Below are positions 16,495-24,704 of a stretch of 64,000 bases of DNA, piece after piece. Source of the DNA: Mucilaginibacter sp. PAMB04168 (GTDB taxonomy: Bacteria > Bacteroidota > Bacteroidia > Sphingobacteriales > Sphingobacteriaceae); contig NZ_CP155079.2 in NCBI RefSeq assembly GCF_039634365.2, positions 1,054,001 to 1,118,000 of the forward strand, in the 5' to 3' direction. The first letter of the stretch is position 1. Every line of letters starts with the position of its first letter. The notes under the pieces are model-generated. The model had not been told where the DNA came from and did no database searches. It saw nothing but the letters and a program-made list of their open reading frames with translations. A program made the position numbers and the translations under genes.

Positions 16495-17172
16495 TTATTG
16501 TTTTGCTTCGGCGCGGGCAATATAGCCATCTATATTTTGTGCCTCGGCGCTGGTTGGGTAATCGGTCTTAATTTTCTGGTAGGTTTCAGCGGCGCTTTTA
16601 TTGTCGTTACGTGCTTCATAAACCAAGCCTAGCTTTTTAAGATAGATGGGCGAAAGGAATTTATTGGCGGCTTTATCGGCTGCCTTTTTGAAATAAGTTT
16701 CAGCTTTTTCGTAGTCTTTCAACTCAACATAAGCATCGGCAATACTGCCAAAGGCCTCAGCTGCCACCATATTGTCATCACCGCGAAAGTTGGTTAGATT
16801 GTCAATTGCTTTACGGTATTCGCCTTTATTCAGGTAAGCTGTACCGGCATAGTAATAAGCCAGGTTAGCAGCTTTGGTATTGCTGTAATCATTAATGATT
16901 TTTTCAAAGCCCGGGTAGCCGGCATCGCCTTTTAAAGCTTTATCCCACTCTTTTTTGCCCCAATGATCCTGAGCTATATACATTTGGTTGGCAGCATCCG
17001 TTTCGCGCGGGGCCAGGTATAATTTTTGGTAAGCTATATAAACAGCAATTAATGCAACTATGGCCGCACCAATAAATAATAGGCTTTTCTGATTTTCTCT
17101 TACAAAGCCACCTGTTGGTACAAAGGTCTTTTGCTCAGTTGCAACATTGGCATTCACTTCCGTCTTTGACAT
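16495..17172 (-). CDS. Membrane-anchored TPR protein
   Basis: The 225-residue protein has one transmembrane helix (LLFIGAAIVALIAVYIAYQ, about residues 31-49) and at least three tetratricopeptide repeats after it, seen in NLAYYYAGTAYLNKGEYRKA, GSIADAYVELKDYEKAETYF and LKKLGLVYEARNDNKSAAETY. It resembles the YfgM/tol-pal-like group of periplasmic TPR adaptors. The repeats probably bind other proteins near the membrane. It lies divergent from recF, with a shared intergenic region of about 140 bp. Confidence 0.8.
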   Translation of the reverse strand: MSKTEVNANVATEQKTFVPTGGFVRENQKSLLFIGAAIVALIAVYIAYQKLYLAPRETDAANQMYIAQDHWGKKEWDKALKGDAGYPGFEKIINDYSNTKAANLAYYYAGTAYLNKGEYRKAIDNLTNFRGDDNMVAAEAFGSIADAYVELKDYEKAETYFKKAADKAANKFLSPIYLKKLGLVYEARNDNKSAAETYQKIKTDYPTSAEAQNIDGYIARAEAKQ

Positions 17173-17294
17173 TTCTATGCTAAAATTAAGTGTGCAAAAA
17201 TAGGTATTTAAAAATTTTTATCAATAACTAAAAACATTAAATATTCGCGCACGTTTTTTAACGTTCTTATTCCGCGAAAATATCCGCCTATTGC

Positions 17295-17302
17295 TACCTT
17301 TG
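17295..17302 (+). promoter_or_regulatory. Bacteroidota -7 promoter box before recF
   Basis: TACCTTTG fits TAnnTTTG exactly and ends 10 bp before the recF ATG. Confidence 0.45.
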
Positions 17303-17312
17303 ACCTCACTTT

Positions 17313-18422
17313 ATGTACCTGCAGCAATTATCCCTTATTAATTTTAAAAATTATGCCGAGGCTCAACTGTCTTTTGTAGATGGGGTAAATGCTTTTACAG
17401 GTAATAATGGCGCTGGTAAAACCAACCTTTTAGATGCTATACACTACCTTTCGTTATGTAAGAGCTATTTTAGTACTATTGATAGCCAGCAGATAAGGCA
17501 GGGAAACGACTTTTTTATTATTAACGGAGCTTTTGAACGCAGCGACATAAATGAAACCGTTGCCTGCTCAGTAAAGCGTAACCAGAAGAAAATCTTTAAA
17601 CGCAATAAGAAAGATTACCAACGTTTGGCCGATCATATTGGGCATTTCCCGTTGGTAATGGTTTCGCCGTATGATGTCAGTATTATAATGGAAGGGAGCG
17701 AGGAGCGGCGCAAGTTTATAGATAACGTAATTTCGCAGACGGATAATCATTACCTCGACGAGCTGATTACTTACAATAAAGTATTGAGCAACCGTAACGC
17801 CCTCCTTAAAAACATTGCTGAAACCGGCCGTTTTGACCCCGGCTTGCTCGAAGTGCTCGATGAGCAATTGGTAGCATCCGGTTCGCGCATTTATCAGAAG
17901 CGCAAGGCTTTTATGGAAAGCTTCACTGTGATTTTTAATCAGTATTACAGTTTTTTAACCGAGGATGCAGAGTATGTGGAACTGGTTTATGAATCGCAAC
18001 TGCTCACCAGTGATTTTGCTGCGCTGTTAACCAAAACCACCGAAAAAGACCGTGTGCTCGAGCGTACCACAGCGGGCATTCATCGTGACGATCTGCTTTT
18101 TACCATTCATCAGATGCCGCTTAAAAAGTTCGGATCGCAGGGGCAGCAAAAATCTTTTTTAATTGCATTAAAGCTTGCTCAATACAGTTATTTGCAACAG
18201 CAAAAGGGTTTTAAACCGCTGTTGTTGCTGGATGATATATTTGATAAGCTGGACGAGCACCGTATCACTAAATTAATGCAGTTGGTATCTAACCATGAGT
18301 TTGGTCAGGTTTTCATAACCGATGCCAGTGCCAGCCGTGTAACGGGTATATTTAAGCAGATTAATGTTGATGTGAAACTGTTCAATGTAAATAAAGGAGA
18401 AGTTACAGAAGTTGTAAGTTGA
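17313..18422 (+). CDS. recF: DNA replication and repair protein RecF
   Basis: RecF is an SMC-like ATPase that helps load RecA at gapped DNA together with RecO and RecR. The 369-residue protein has a Walker A motif (GNNGAGKTN, residues 30-38), the KKFGSQGQQKS signature region and a Walker B (LLLLDDIFDKLD). The length matches the family. The next gene is a DUF721 protein, an order seen in many bacteria, where DnaA, DnaN, RecF and DciA functions cluster. Confidence 0.95.
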   Translation: MYLQQLSLINFKNYAEAQLSFVDGVNAFTGNNGAGKTNLLDAIHYLSLCKSYFSTIDSQQIRQGNDFFIINGAFERSDINETVACSVKRNQKKIFKRNKKDYQRLADHIGHFPLVMVSPYDVSIIMEGSEERRKFIDNVISQTDNHYLDELITYNKVLSNRNALLKNIAETGRFDPGLLEVLDEQLVASGSRIYQKRKAFMESFTVIFNQYYSFLTEDAEYVELVYESQLLTSDFAALLTKTTEKDRVLERTTAGIHRDDLLFTIHQMPLKKFGSQGQQKSFLIALKLAQYSYLQQQKGFKPLLLLDDIFDKLDEHRITKLMQLVSNHEFGQVFITDASASRVTGIFKQINVDVKLFNVNKGEVTEVVS

Positions 18423-18518
18423 AATAAAGAACGTTGCTTTAAACTAACACCTTATCCATTTAGCCCTAACGCCTACAATTGATGCTATGTACTTTATGCA
18501 ACCACTTACCTAATAACC

Positions 18519-18809
18519 ATGCGTAAAACTAACGATAAGACGATTAAACAGGCAATAGAGCAGATGCTGAACGTCTATAAAATAAAACGCCGTTTCGATG
18601 AAACGGCAGTTATTGCGGCATGGCCCGAAATTGTGGGTAAACCTGTAGCCAACCGTACAAGCGAGCTTTTTATCAATAATAAAAAGATGTTTTTGCGCAT
18701 TGAGTCATCGGTGGTTAAAAACGAGCTGATGATGATGCGCTCTCAAATTATAGAAAAAATTAACGCCGAAGCGGGTGATGTGCTGATAGAGGAAATTATT
18801 TTCCTTTAG
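18519..18809 (+). CDS. DUF721 (DciA-like) protein
   Basis: The 96-residue protein consists of the DUF721 domain: an N-terminal helix (IKQAIEQMLNVYKIKRRFDE), the conserved AAWPEIVGKPVANRTSEL segment, and a KH-like strand-helix end. DciA, which contains this domain, loads the replicative helicase DnaB in bacteria lacking DnaC or DnaI. The recF neighbour supports a DNA replication role. It is shorter than proteobacterial DciA, as is usual in Bacteroidota. It overlaps the convergent small membrane gene by 14 bp. Confidence 0.8.
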   Translation: MRKTNDKTIKQAIEQMLNVYKIKRRFDETAVIAAWPEIVGKPVANRTSELFINNKKMFLRIESSVVKNELMMMRSQIIEKINAEAGDVLIEEIIFL

Positions 18810-18999
18810 AATGCCGCAGGTTGTTGAGGCCAGGTTTGGCGAAAAGGTCATCGCGTATAACAGCATAGATGATCATGATGGCAGCGGGTATGTAAAAGGT
18901 AAATTGTACTTCAGGATGTAACCTTACTAACTCCCAGCTCCCTATAGCAAATAATACTACAAATACAGAGTAAATTGCGGCTCTCGACGTCGTCTTCAT
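18796..18999 (-). CDS. Small two-helix membrane protein (67 aa)
   Basis: The predicted product has two hydrophobic helices (IYSVFVVLFAIGSWEL and FYIPAAIMIIYAVI) and a basic C-terminus. It converges on the DUF721 gene with a 14-bp overlap of the 3' ends. The membrane topology is coherent, but no family is recognised, so existence is inferred mainly from the two-helix pattern. Confidence 0.5.
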   Translation of the reverse strand: MKTTSRAAIYSVFVVLFAIGSWELVRLHPEVQFTFYIPAAIMIIYAVIRDDLFAKPGLNNLRHSKGK

Positions 19000-19054
19000 A
19001 TGGCTAAGCTAGTTAAATTCAGCGCTTATACTGAAAAAAACGTGCCAATAGACC

Positions 19055-19113
19055 CAAAAAAGAATCAGATTTACCTAAGGGGTAATTCTGTGTTTCCCAA
19101 TAGATAAATCTGA
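19055..19113 (-). terminator. Probable terminator after ndk
   Basis: On the minus strand, TCAGATTTA and TAAATCTGA form a 9-bp stem with an inner GGG/CCC pairing, followed by a T-rich run. It lies just past the ndk stop. The 31-nt interior makes it weaker than a standard hairpin. Confidence 0.45.
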
Positions 19114-19164
19114 CCTTAAATCTCTTATAAATTGCTCTGCAAGAGAGCGTATTACAAGGTATGC

Positions 19165-19584
19165 TTAGAATTTCTCAAAAGCAGAGAAAAAGAAACTGCC
19201 TTCAATAGCGGCATTCTCATCAGAGTCTGAACCGTGTACCGCGTTAGCTTCGATCGACTCGGCAAACAGGTTACGGATTGTACCAGGCTCGGCTTTGCTT
19301 GGATCGGTAGCGCCAATCAGCGTACGGAAATCAGTAACGGCGTTATCCTTTTCCAGAATAGCAGCTACGATAGGGCCTGAAGACATGAAGCCAACTAAGT
19401 CCTTATAAAAAGGACGCTCCTTGTGCACGGCATAAAACTCACCTGCTTTTTCAGCAGTTAAGTAAGTGTATTTCATGGCCGAAATTTTGAAACCGCCCTT
19501 AACGATGTGGTCTAAAATAGCACCAATGTGGCCATTGCGTACAGCGTCTGGCTTAATCATGGTGAAAGTTTTGTTATTTTCCAT
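19165..19584 (-). CDS. ndk: Nucleoside-diphosphate kinase
   Basis: Ndk passes the terminal phosphate of ATP to other nucleoside diphosphates through a phosphohistidine. The 139-residue sequence has [13 protein letters not shown] at the start and the active-site His117 in [13 protein letters not shown]. Length and motifs are standard. It stands alone and is divergent from nrnA. Confidence 0.97.
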   Translation of the reverse strand: MENNKTFTMIKPDAVRNGHIGAILDHIVKGGFKISAMKYTYLTAEKAGEFYAVHKERPFYKDLVGFMSSGPIVAAILEKDNAVTDFRTLIGATDPSKAEPGTIRNLFAESIEANAVHGSDSDENAAIEGSFFFSAFEKF

Positions 19585-19677
19585 TATTATTGAATAATTC
19601 GCGCAAAAGTAAGGCTTTGTTACTGAAAGATAAAGCTTTTTGTATAATTAACATCATTGGTATATAATTAATTTATT

Positions 19678-19685
19678 TAGATTTG
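19678..19685 (+). promoter_or_regulatory. Bacteroidota -7 promoter box before nrnA
   Basis: TAGATTTG fits TAnnTTTG exactly and lies 19 bp before the ATG. An approximate -33 element (ATTGG) lies about 18 bp upstream. Confidence 0.5.
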
Positions 19686-19704
19686 CGTCTTCTTTTTTTA
19701 GTTG

Positions 19705-20715
19705 ATGTTAGATACCGCTTCGCTTAATAATATATTAAACCAGCCCCAAAAAATTGTTATTACCACGCATCACAAGCCCGATGGCGATGCTATGGGTTCG
19801 TCTTTGGGTTTGTACAATTATTTGATACAGCAGGGCCACCATGCCAAAGTAATAGCACCTACCGATTATCCTGAATTCCTTTGGTGGATGCCGGGTAACG
19901 AGGAGGTGATCATTTACACTGAGCAAACTGAACAGTCGGCACTATTGATAGCCGAGGCTGATCTTATCTTTTGCCTTGACTTTAACGCACTAAGCCGCAT
20001 TAACCAAATGGGCGAACTGGTGCGTGAAAGCAGCGCCGTTAAGGTGATGATTGACCATCACCTGGAACCAGAAGACTTTGATAATTACCGTTATTGGAAC
20101 ATTAATGCCTGTGCAACTGCCCAGCTTGTTTACAGCTTTATAACCGATGAACTGCAACGCGCTGATCTGATCAACGCCGATGTGGCCACTTGTTTGTACA
20201 CCGGTATCATGACTGATTCAGCTTCCTTCCGTTTGCCTAACACCACTGCCAATGTGCACCGCATTGTAGCCAGCCTAATTGATGCCGGCGCTGTTAATTG
20301 GCGTATACATGAGTTGGTATACAGCAACGCTTCCGAAAATCGCTTGCGCTTTTTGGGTTACTGCCTGAGCGCTAAGCTAGAAATACTATCTGATTACAAT
20401 ACGGCCCTTATTGCCGTTACCCATGCCGAGCTTAAACAATACGACGTAAATACCGGCGATACTGAAGGTATAGTAAACTATGCCTTATCTATAGCAGGTA
20501 TAAAGCTTGCGGCGTTTATTGTAGAACGTAAAGATTTGGTTAAGCTTTCATTACGCTCTACGGGTACATTCCCCGCTAACGAGATCTGTAAAAAGTACTT
20601 TAAAGGCGGCGGTCACCGTAATGCGGCAGGCGGCCAGTCTGAGCTTTCGCTCGAACAAACCATTGAGAAATTCAAACAAATATTACCCGAGTATAAAACA
20701 CTATTAATTCAATAA
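19705..20715 (+). CDS. nrnA: DHH/DHHA1 phosphoesterase (NrnA-like oligoribonuclease/pAp phosphatase)
   Basis: NrnA-type enzymes degrade short oligoribonucleotides and dephosphorylate pAp. The 336-residue protein has the DHH-family motifs THHKPDGDAMGSS (near residue 21), FCLDFN, the signature VMIDHHLEPEDF, and a C-terminal DHHA1 domain with KGGGHRNAAGGQ. ATG 19705 is preferred over the overlapping TTG at 19702. The FKBP lipoprotein gene begins 2 bp after its stop, suggesting one transcript. Bacteroidota lack Orn, so this may be the main nanoRNase (inference). Confidence 0.9.
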   Translation: MLDTASLNNILNQPQKIVITTHHKPDGDAMGSSLGLYNYLIQQGHHAKVIAPTDYPEFLWWMPGNEEVIIYTEQTEQSALLIAEADLIFCLDFNALSRINQMGELVRESSAVKVMIDHHLEPEDFDNYRYWNINACATAQLVYSFITDELQRADLINADVATCLYTGIMTDSASFRLPNTTANVHRIVASLIDAGAVNWRIHELVYSNASENRLRFLGYCLSAKLEILSDYNTALIAVTHAELKQYDVNTGDTEGIVNYALSIAGIKLAAFIVERKDLVKLSLRSTGTFPANEICKKYFKGGGHRNAAGGQSELSLEQTIEKFKQILPEYKTLLIQ

Positions 20716-20717
20716 AA

Positions 20718-21695
20718 ATGAGAAAAAGCTTTATGTTTTTAGCTGTGGCAGCTATTGGCTTAGCCAGTTGCAACAGCGGATTTAAAAAAGGAGAGGGCGG
20801 CCTGCTGTATAATATTCATGAGGATAAAGATGGTGCGGCTGTTAAAGAAGGAGACTTCATCAGTGTTAACCTGATTGCCAAAACCGATGCCGATTCAGTG
20901 TTATTCAATTCATATGATACTGGCAAGCCAGTACCAACCTTAATGCCGAAACCACAATTTAAAGGCGACGTTTATGCCGGTATTAACCTGTTGAGCGAAG
21001 GTGATAGTGCCACCATCAAAGTAAACGCCGACTCGGCTTTCAAAACTGGTCCTAAGCCACCGGGCTTTAAAGGTAAATACATTGTTTATCAGGTAAAAGT
21101 TATTAAGATTATTCCTAAAGGAAAATTGGCCGACCAGGTTTTCCAAGGCCGCATCAGCGAATACTTTAAAGGTGAGGCAGCCAAAATGAAAGGCTTAGAG
21201 CCAGGAAAAATTAAAAAATACATTGATGATAACAATGTTAAAGCATCTAAAACACCTTCAGGTCTTTATTATGAAATTACCAAACAAGGTTCGGGTGCTA
21301 AAATTGCCAAAGGCGACACTGCCGTTGTAAATTACGTAGGTAAGCTAACCAGCGGTAAAGTATTTGATACCAGTTTGAAAGACGTAGCTCAAAAGAACAA
21401 AACTTATGATGCTATGCGTCCTTACCAACCTATCCGTATTGCGGTAGGTGCCGGTGCTGTAATACCTGGTTGGGATGAAGGTTTGCAATTATTAAACAAA
21501 GGTAGCAAAGCTACTTTGGTTATTCCTTCGAGCTTAGCATATGGCGAGCAGGGCGTAGGTCCGGTGCCGCCGTTTGCACCAATTGTGTTTGAAGTGGAAC
21601 TGGTTGACATTGTTCATCCAAACCCTAACGCTCCAAAACCAGCTGCACCGCAAATGCCAATGCAACAGCAACAAGCGCCTACTACTCAACGTTAA
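20718..21695 (+). CDS. FKBP-type peptidyl-prolyl isomerase, lipoprotein
   Basis: The 325-residue protein begins with a lipoprotein signal (lipobox GLASC, Cys18). It has two FKBP-like halves. The N-terminal one (about residues 27-135) keeps the fold but lacks the aromatic active-site pocket. The C-terminal one (about 175-300) has the full pattern: VNYVGKLTSGKVFDTS, the VIPGWDEGLQLL loop and LAYGEQGVGPVPP. Such proteins fold outer-membrane or periplasmic clients. A Pro/Gln-rich tail follows. The next gene encodes a close paralogue, so this is a tandem duplication. Confidence 0.9.
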   Translation: MRKSFMFLAVAAIGLASCNSGFKKGEGGLLYNIHEDKDGAAVKEGDFISVNLIAKTDADSVLFNSYDTGKPVPTLMPKPQFKGDVYAGINLLSEGDSATIKVNADSAFKTGPKPPGFKGKYIVYQVKVIKIIPKGKLADQVFQGRISEYFKGEAAKMKGLEPGKIKKYIDDNNVKASKTPSGLYYEITKQGSGAKIAKGDTAVVNYVGKLTSGKVFDTSLKDVAQKNKTYDAMRPYQPIRIAVGAGAVIPGWDEGLQLLNKGSKATLVIPSSLAYGEQGVGPVPPFAPIVFEVELVDIVHPNPNAPKPAAPQMPMQQQQAPTTQR

Positions 21696-21703
21696 TCTTA
21701 TAC

Positions 21704-21734
21704 AGGCCTTCTTAAGCGTTTAAGAAGGCCTTTT
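21704..21734 (+). terminator. Terminator between the two FKBP genes
   Basis: A perfect 12-bp stem (AGGCCTTCTTAA with TTAAGAAGGCCT) with a 4-nt loop and a following T-run separates the two FKBP genes. The second gene starts only about 10 bp later. Confidence 0.85.
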
Positions 21735-21743
21735 ATTTATATA

Positions 21744-22805
21744 ATGAAAAAGTTATTTCTGAATTTATTGCTTCTAGGTATTGCAGTTAGCCCGGCTTTG
21801 GGACAAGCTAACTTCATTAAAACACCTAAGGGGGCATTATACACTATTGTAAAGCAGGGTAACGGAGCTAAAGTGAAACAAGGCGACGTTATTACCTTTC
21901 AATTTTCACAGAAAACAGATAAAGATTCGCTTTTAGGCAGTTCTTACCAAATGGGCAGGCCTGCTAAGGCGCAGGTGCAGCCATCTAAGAATGTGGCCGA
22001 CCTTATGGAAGTTTTCTCCTTATTAAGTGTAAACGATAGTGTTTTGGTACGGGTTCCTACCGATTCTATTTTTACCGGCATGGAAGATAAGCGTCCACCG
22101 TTTTTACCAAAAGGCAGCTACATGAATTTTGGTATTAAACTGGAAAAAATCCAAACTTACGATGAGGCCATGGCCGAAGCCAAAGTTGAAATGGAAAAAG
22201 CCCGTGCTGAGCAAACTGCCATGATGGAAAAATGGCGTAAAGAAGAAGTGCCAAGTATTAATGCCTACGTTGCTGATAAGAAGCTTACGCCGCTTAGCAC
22301 TGCATCAGGCTTAAGATACCTGGTTACTGCACCCGGTAACGGTCCTAAGCCAAAAGCTTATGATACGGTAGTAGTAAATTATACCGGACGTTTGCTGGAT
22401 GGTAAAGTATTTGACTCAAGCCTAGCCGAGGTGGCTAAGGCCGCAGCTTTGGAGCAAACCGGCCGTAATTACGAACCTATTAAATTTTTGTTAGGTAACG
22501 GCGAGGTGATACCCGGCTGGGATGAAGGTTTACTTTTACTGAACGAAGGTTCAAAAGCCACATTCATCATTCCATCAGCGTTAGCTTATGGCGAGCGCGG
22601 ATCAGCACCGGTTATACGGCCGTTTAGCCCGTTGGTGTTTGATGTAGAGTTGGTTAAGATAATAAAAGGCACTGGCAAGCCTCCTGTTGCTTCCCGAGGT
22701 GTATTGGATTCAACATCCTGGAAGTCATCTGGCAAAAAGCCCGTTGCCAAAAAGAAAGCGCCGACTAAGAAACCGGTGGCGAAGAAAAAAGTCACCCGTA
22801 AATAA
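21744..22805 (+). CDS. FKBP-type peptidyl-prolyl isomerase with basic tail
   Basis: The 353-residue product has a cleavable signal peptide (ends near LGQANF), a degenerate first FKBP-like domain, a charged helical linker (about residues 135-165) and a complete C-terminal FKBP domain (VNYTGRLLDGKVFDSS, VIPGWDEGLLLL, LAYGERGSAPV). Its last 25 residues are very lysine-rich, with repeated KKPVAKKK. It shares domain order with the upstream lipoprotein but lacks the lipobox, so it is probably soluble in the periplasm or secreted. It may help fold exported proteins, including TonB-dependent receptors. Confidence 0.9.
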   Translation: MKKLFLNLLLLGIAVSPALGQANFIKTPKGALYTIVKQGNGAKVKQGDVITFQFSQKTDKDSLLGSSYQMGRPAKAQVQPSKNVADLMEVFSLLSVNDSVLVRVPTDSIFTGMEDKRPPFLPKGSYMNFGIKLEKIQTYDEAMAEAKVEMEKARAEQTAMMEKWRKEEVPSINAYVADKKLTPLSTASGLRYLVTAPGNGPKPKAYDTVVVNYTGRLLDGKVFDSSLAEVAKAAALEQTGRNYEPIKFLLGNGEVIPGWDEGLLLLNEGSKATFIIPSALAYGERGSAPVIRPFSPLVFDVELVKIIKGTGKPPVASRGVLDSTSWKSSGKKPVAKKKAPTKKPVAKKKVTRK

Positions 22806-22812
22806 TATTATC

Positions 22813-22845
22813 AAAAAGCCCTGCATTAACCACGCAGGGCTTTTT
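22813..22845 (+). terminator. Terminator after the second FKBP gene
   Basis: A perfect 12-bp stem (AAAAAGCCCTGC with GCAGGGCTTTTT) with a 9-nt loop ends in a T-run. Confidence 0.85.
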
Positions 22846-22856
22846 ACTTTCGCAGC

Positions 22857-23624
22857 ATGGTACTAACCGATACGCATACGCATCAATATTACGAAACCGA
22901 CCCGGTAAAAAAGGTCGAACTGATGCAGCGTTGCCTGGATAACGGCATTAGCCGGTTATTTTTGCCCAATGTTGATTCATCCAGTATACCACAGGTAATG
23001 GAGATGGTAAGCGCCTACCCGCAACACTGTTTTCCGATGCTGGGCTTGCATCCATGTGATGTGAAAGCTAACTGGGAGCAGGAACTGGATGCCATTTATA
23101 CAGCCCTGCAACAAGCCAAAGTTTATGCTATAGGTGAAATTGGTATAGATTTGTATTGGGACAAAACTTTCATAACAGAACAACAGGAAGCCTTTCGCAC
23201 TCAAATCAACTGGGCTAAAGATGCGCAACTGCCTATAAACATTCACTGCCGCAATGCGTTTGATGAGGTGTATGCCGTTTTGGAGCAAGCGTTCGACGAT
23301 AAGCTGCGTGGTGTTTTTCATTGCTTTTCGGGAACGCTTGAACAGGCCAACAAAATCATTGACTTAGGATTTAAGTTAGGGATAGGTGGCGTAGTTACCT
23401 ACAAAAATGCTGGATTGGATAAGGTTGTTGAGCAAATCAGCTTAGAACATATCGTTTTAGAAACAGATTCTCCGTATCTTACTCCCGTACCATTTAGGGG
23501 CAAGCCCAACGAAAGCTCGTATTTAATACATGTGGCACGAAAAGTAGCCGACTTGCATCAAACCAGCCTGGAAAATGTAGCACAGATCACAACCGAAAAT
23601 TCGAAAATTATTTTTGGTGTATGA
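22857..23624 (+). CDS. TatD-family metal-dependent hydrolase
   Basis: The 255-residue TIM-barrel protein has the TatD metal ligands: TDTHTH (H7, H9), GEIGIDLYWD, NIHCRNA, FHCFSG and ETDSPYL with its metal-binding aspartate. TatD proteins act as 3'-5' exonucleases or deoxyribonucleases in DNA repair and RNA quality control. Length and motifs are standard. It is followed by ansA on the same strand and may share its transcript. Confidence 0.9.
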   Translation: MVLTDTHTHQYYETDPVKKVELMQRCLDNGISRLFLPNVDSSSIPQVMEMVSAYPQHCFPMLGLHPCDVKANWEQELDAIYTALQQAKVYAIGEIGIDLYWDKTFITEQQEAFRTQINWAKDAQLPINIHCRNAFDEVYAVLEQAFDDKLRGVFHCFSGTLEQANKIIDLGFKLGIGGVVTYKNAGLDKVVEQISLEHIVLETDSPYLTPVPFRGKPNESSYLIHVARKVADLHQTSLENVAQITTENSKIIFGV

Positions 23625-23673
23625 GTGCGATTATAACTAACGATTTATATTTTTATAGCATAACCAGTTATAC

Positions 23674-24693
23674 ATGTGCCAAATTCTGATCATTTATACC
23701 GGGGGGACAATCGGTATGATGAGCGACCCGAGAACCAAAGCTTTGGTTCCCATCAATTTTGAACAAATTATGGAGAACGTTCCGGAACTGGAACGTTTAA
23801 ACTGCCGTATTAAAGTACACTCGTTTGAGGATATTATCGACTCGTCGAACATGAGTCCGGCTATATGGAGCCGGCTGGCGGGCCTGATTCAAAAACATTA
23901 TAACGAGGTTGATGGGTTTGTGATTTTGCACGGCTCCGATACCATGGCTTACTCAGCATCGGCCATCAGCTTTATGCTCGAGAATTTGGCTAAGCCGGTT
24001 ATTTTTACCGGTTCGCAGCTACCTATCAGCGCCATTCGTACTGATGCGAAGGAAAATCTGATGACTGCCATAGAATTGGCTAAGGCTAAAAAGAACGATA
24101 AAGTTCGTGTGCCCGAGGTTTGTATTTACTTTGACTACAAGCTGTTTAGAGGCAACCGTGCATTCAAATACAACTCCTCTAAATTTGAGGCTTTCCGTTC
24201 GCCCAACTACCCGGTACTGGCCGAATCGGGCGTACATTTGCGTTTTAGTATAAACGATATACGGCAACCCGGAACACAAGAGCTGATTGTTCATAAGGAA
24301 CTGGTTAATGATGTAGCGGTGTTAAAGCTTTACCCGGGTATTAGCCCTAAGGTGGTTGATACCATTGTAAACTCGGACGTTAGAGGAATTGTAATGGAGA
24401 CCTTTGGCGCCGGTAATACTACAACCGATCAGTGGTTTATTGACATGCTGAAAGGCGCTATAGATAGCGGTAAAGTAATTGTAGATATATCACAATGTAA
24501 GGTAGGTACGGTAGAACTCGGCCGGTATGAAACCAGCAAGCAATTAAAAGATATTGGCGTAGCCAATGGTTACGACATGACCTTTGAAGCCGCCATTACT
24601 AAAACCATGTTTTTACTCAGCCAGTTTGAAGATCCAAAAGAAGTAAAGCACTGGCTGGAAACTGATATTAGAGGAGAGCTTACGGTTTCGTAA
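23674..24693 (+). CDS. ansA: Type I asparaginase
   Basis: This enzyme hydrolyses L-asparagine to aspartate and ammonia in the cytoplasm. The 339-residue protein has the catalytic threonine in YTGGTIGMM (Thr12) and the second catalytic segment HGSDTMAYSASA. It also has the lysine-containing RTDAKENLMTA stretch and a C-terminal allosteric-type domain typical of AnsA. No signal peptide is present, which separates it from periplasmic type II enzymes. A terminator overlaps its stop codon. Confidence 0.92.
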   Translation: MCQILIIYTGGTIGMMSDPRTKALVPINFEQIMENVPELERLNCRIKVHSFEDIIDSSNMSPAIWSRLAGLIQKHYNEVDGFVILHGSDTMAYSASAISFMLENLAKPVIFTGSQLPISAIRTDAKENLMTAIELAKAKKNDKVRVPEVCIYFDYKLFRGNRAFKYNSSKFEAFRSPNYPVLAESGVHLRFSINDIRQPGTQELIVHKELVNDVAVLKLYPGISPKVVDTIVNSDVRGIVMETFGAGNTTTDQWFIDMLKGAIDSGKVIVDISQCKVGTVELGRYETSKQLKDIGVANGYDMTFEAAITKTMFLLSQFEDPKEVKHWLETDIRGELTVS

Positions 24694-24702
24694 GCTCTTT
24701 TG
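24675..24702 (+). terminator. Terminator overlapping the ansA stop codon
   Basis: A 10-bp stem (AGAGCTTACG with CGTAAGCTCT) with a GTTT loop contains the TAA stop and is followed by TTTT. It also separates ansA from the convergent acyltransferase gene. Confidence 0.7.
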
Positions 24703-24704
24703 GT

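Noticed and set aside
22730..22800. Repeat at the end of the second FKBP gene
   Set aside because: It encodes a lysine-rich low-complexity tail in frame.
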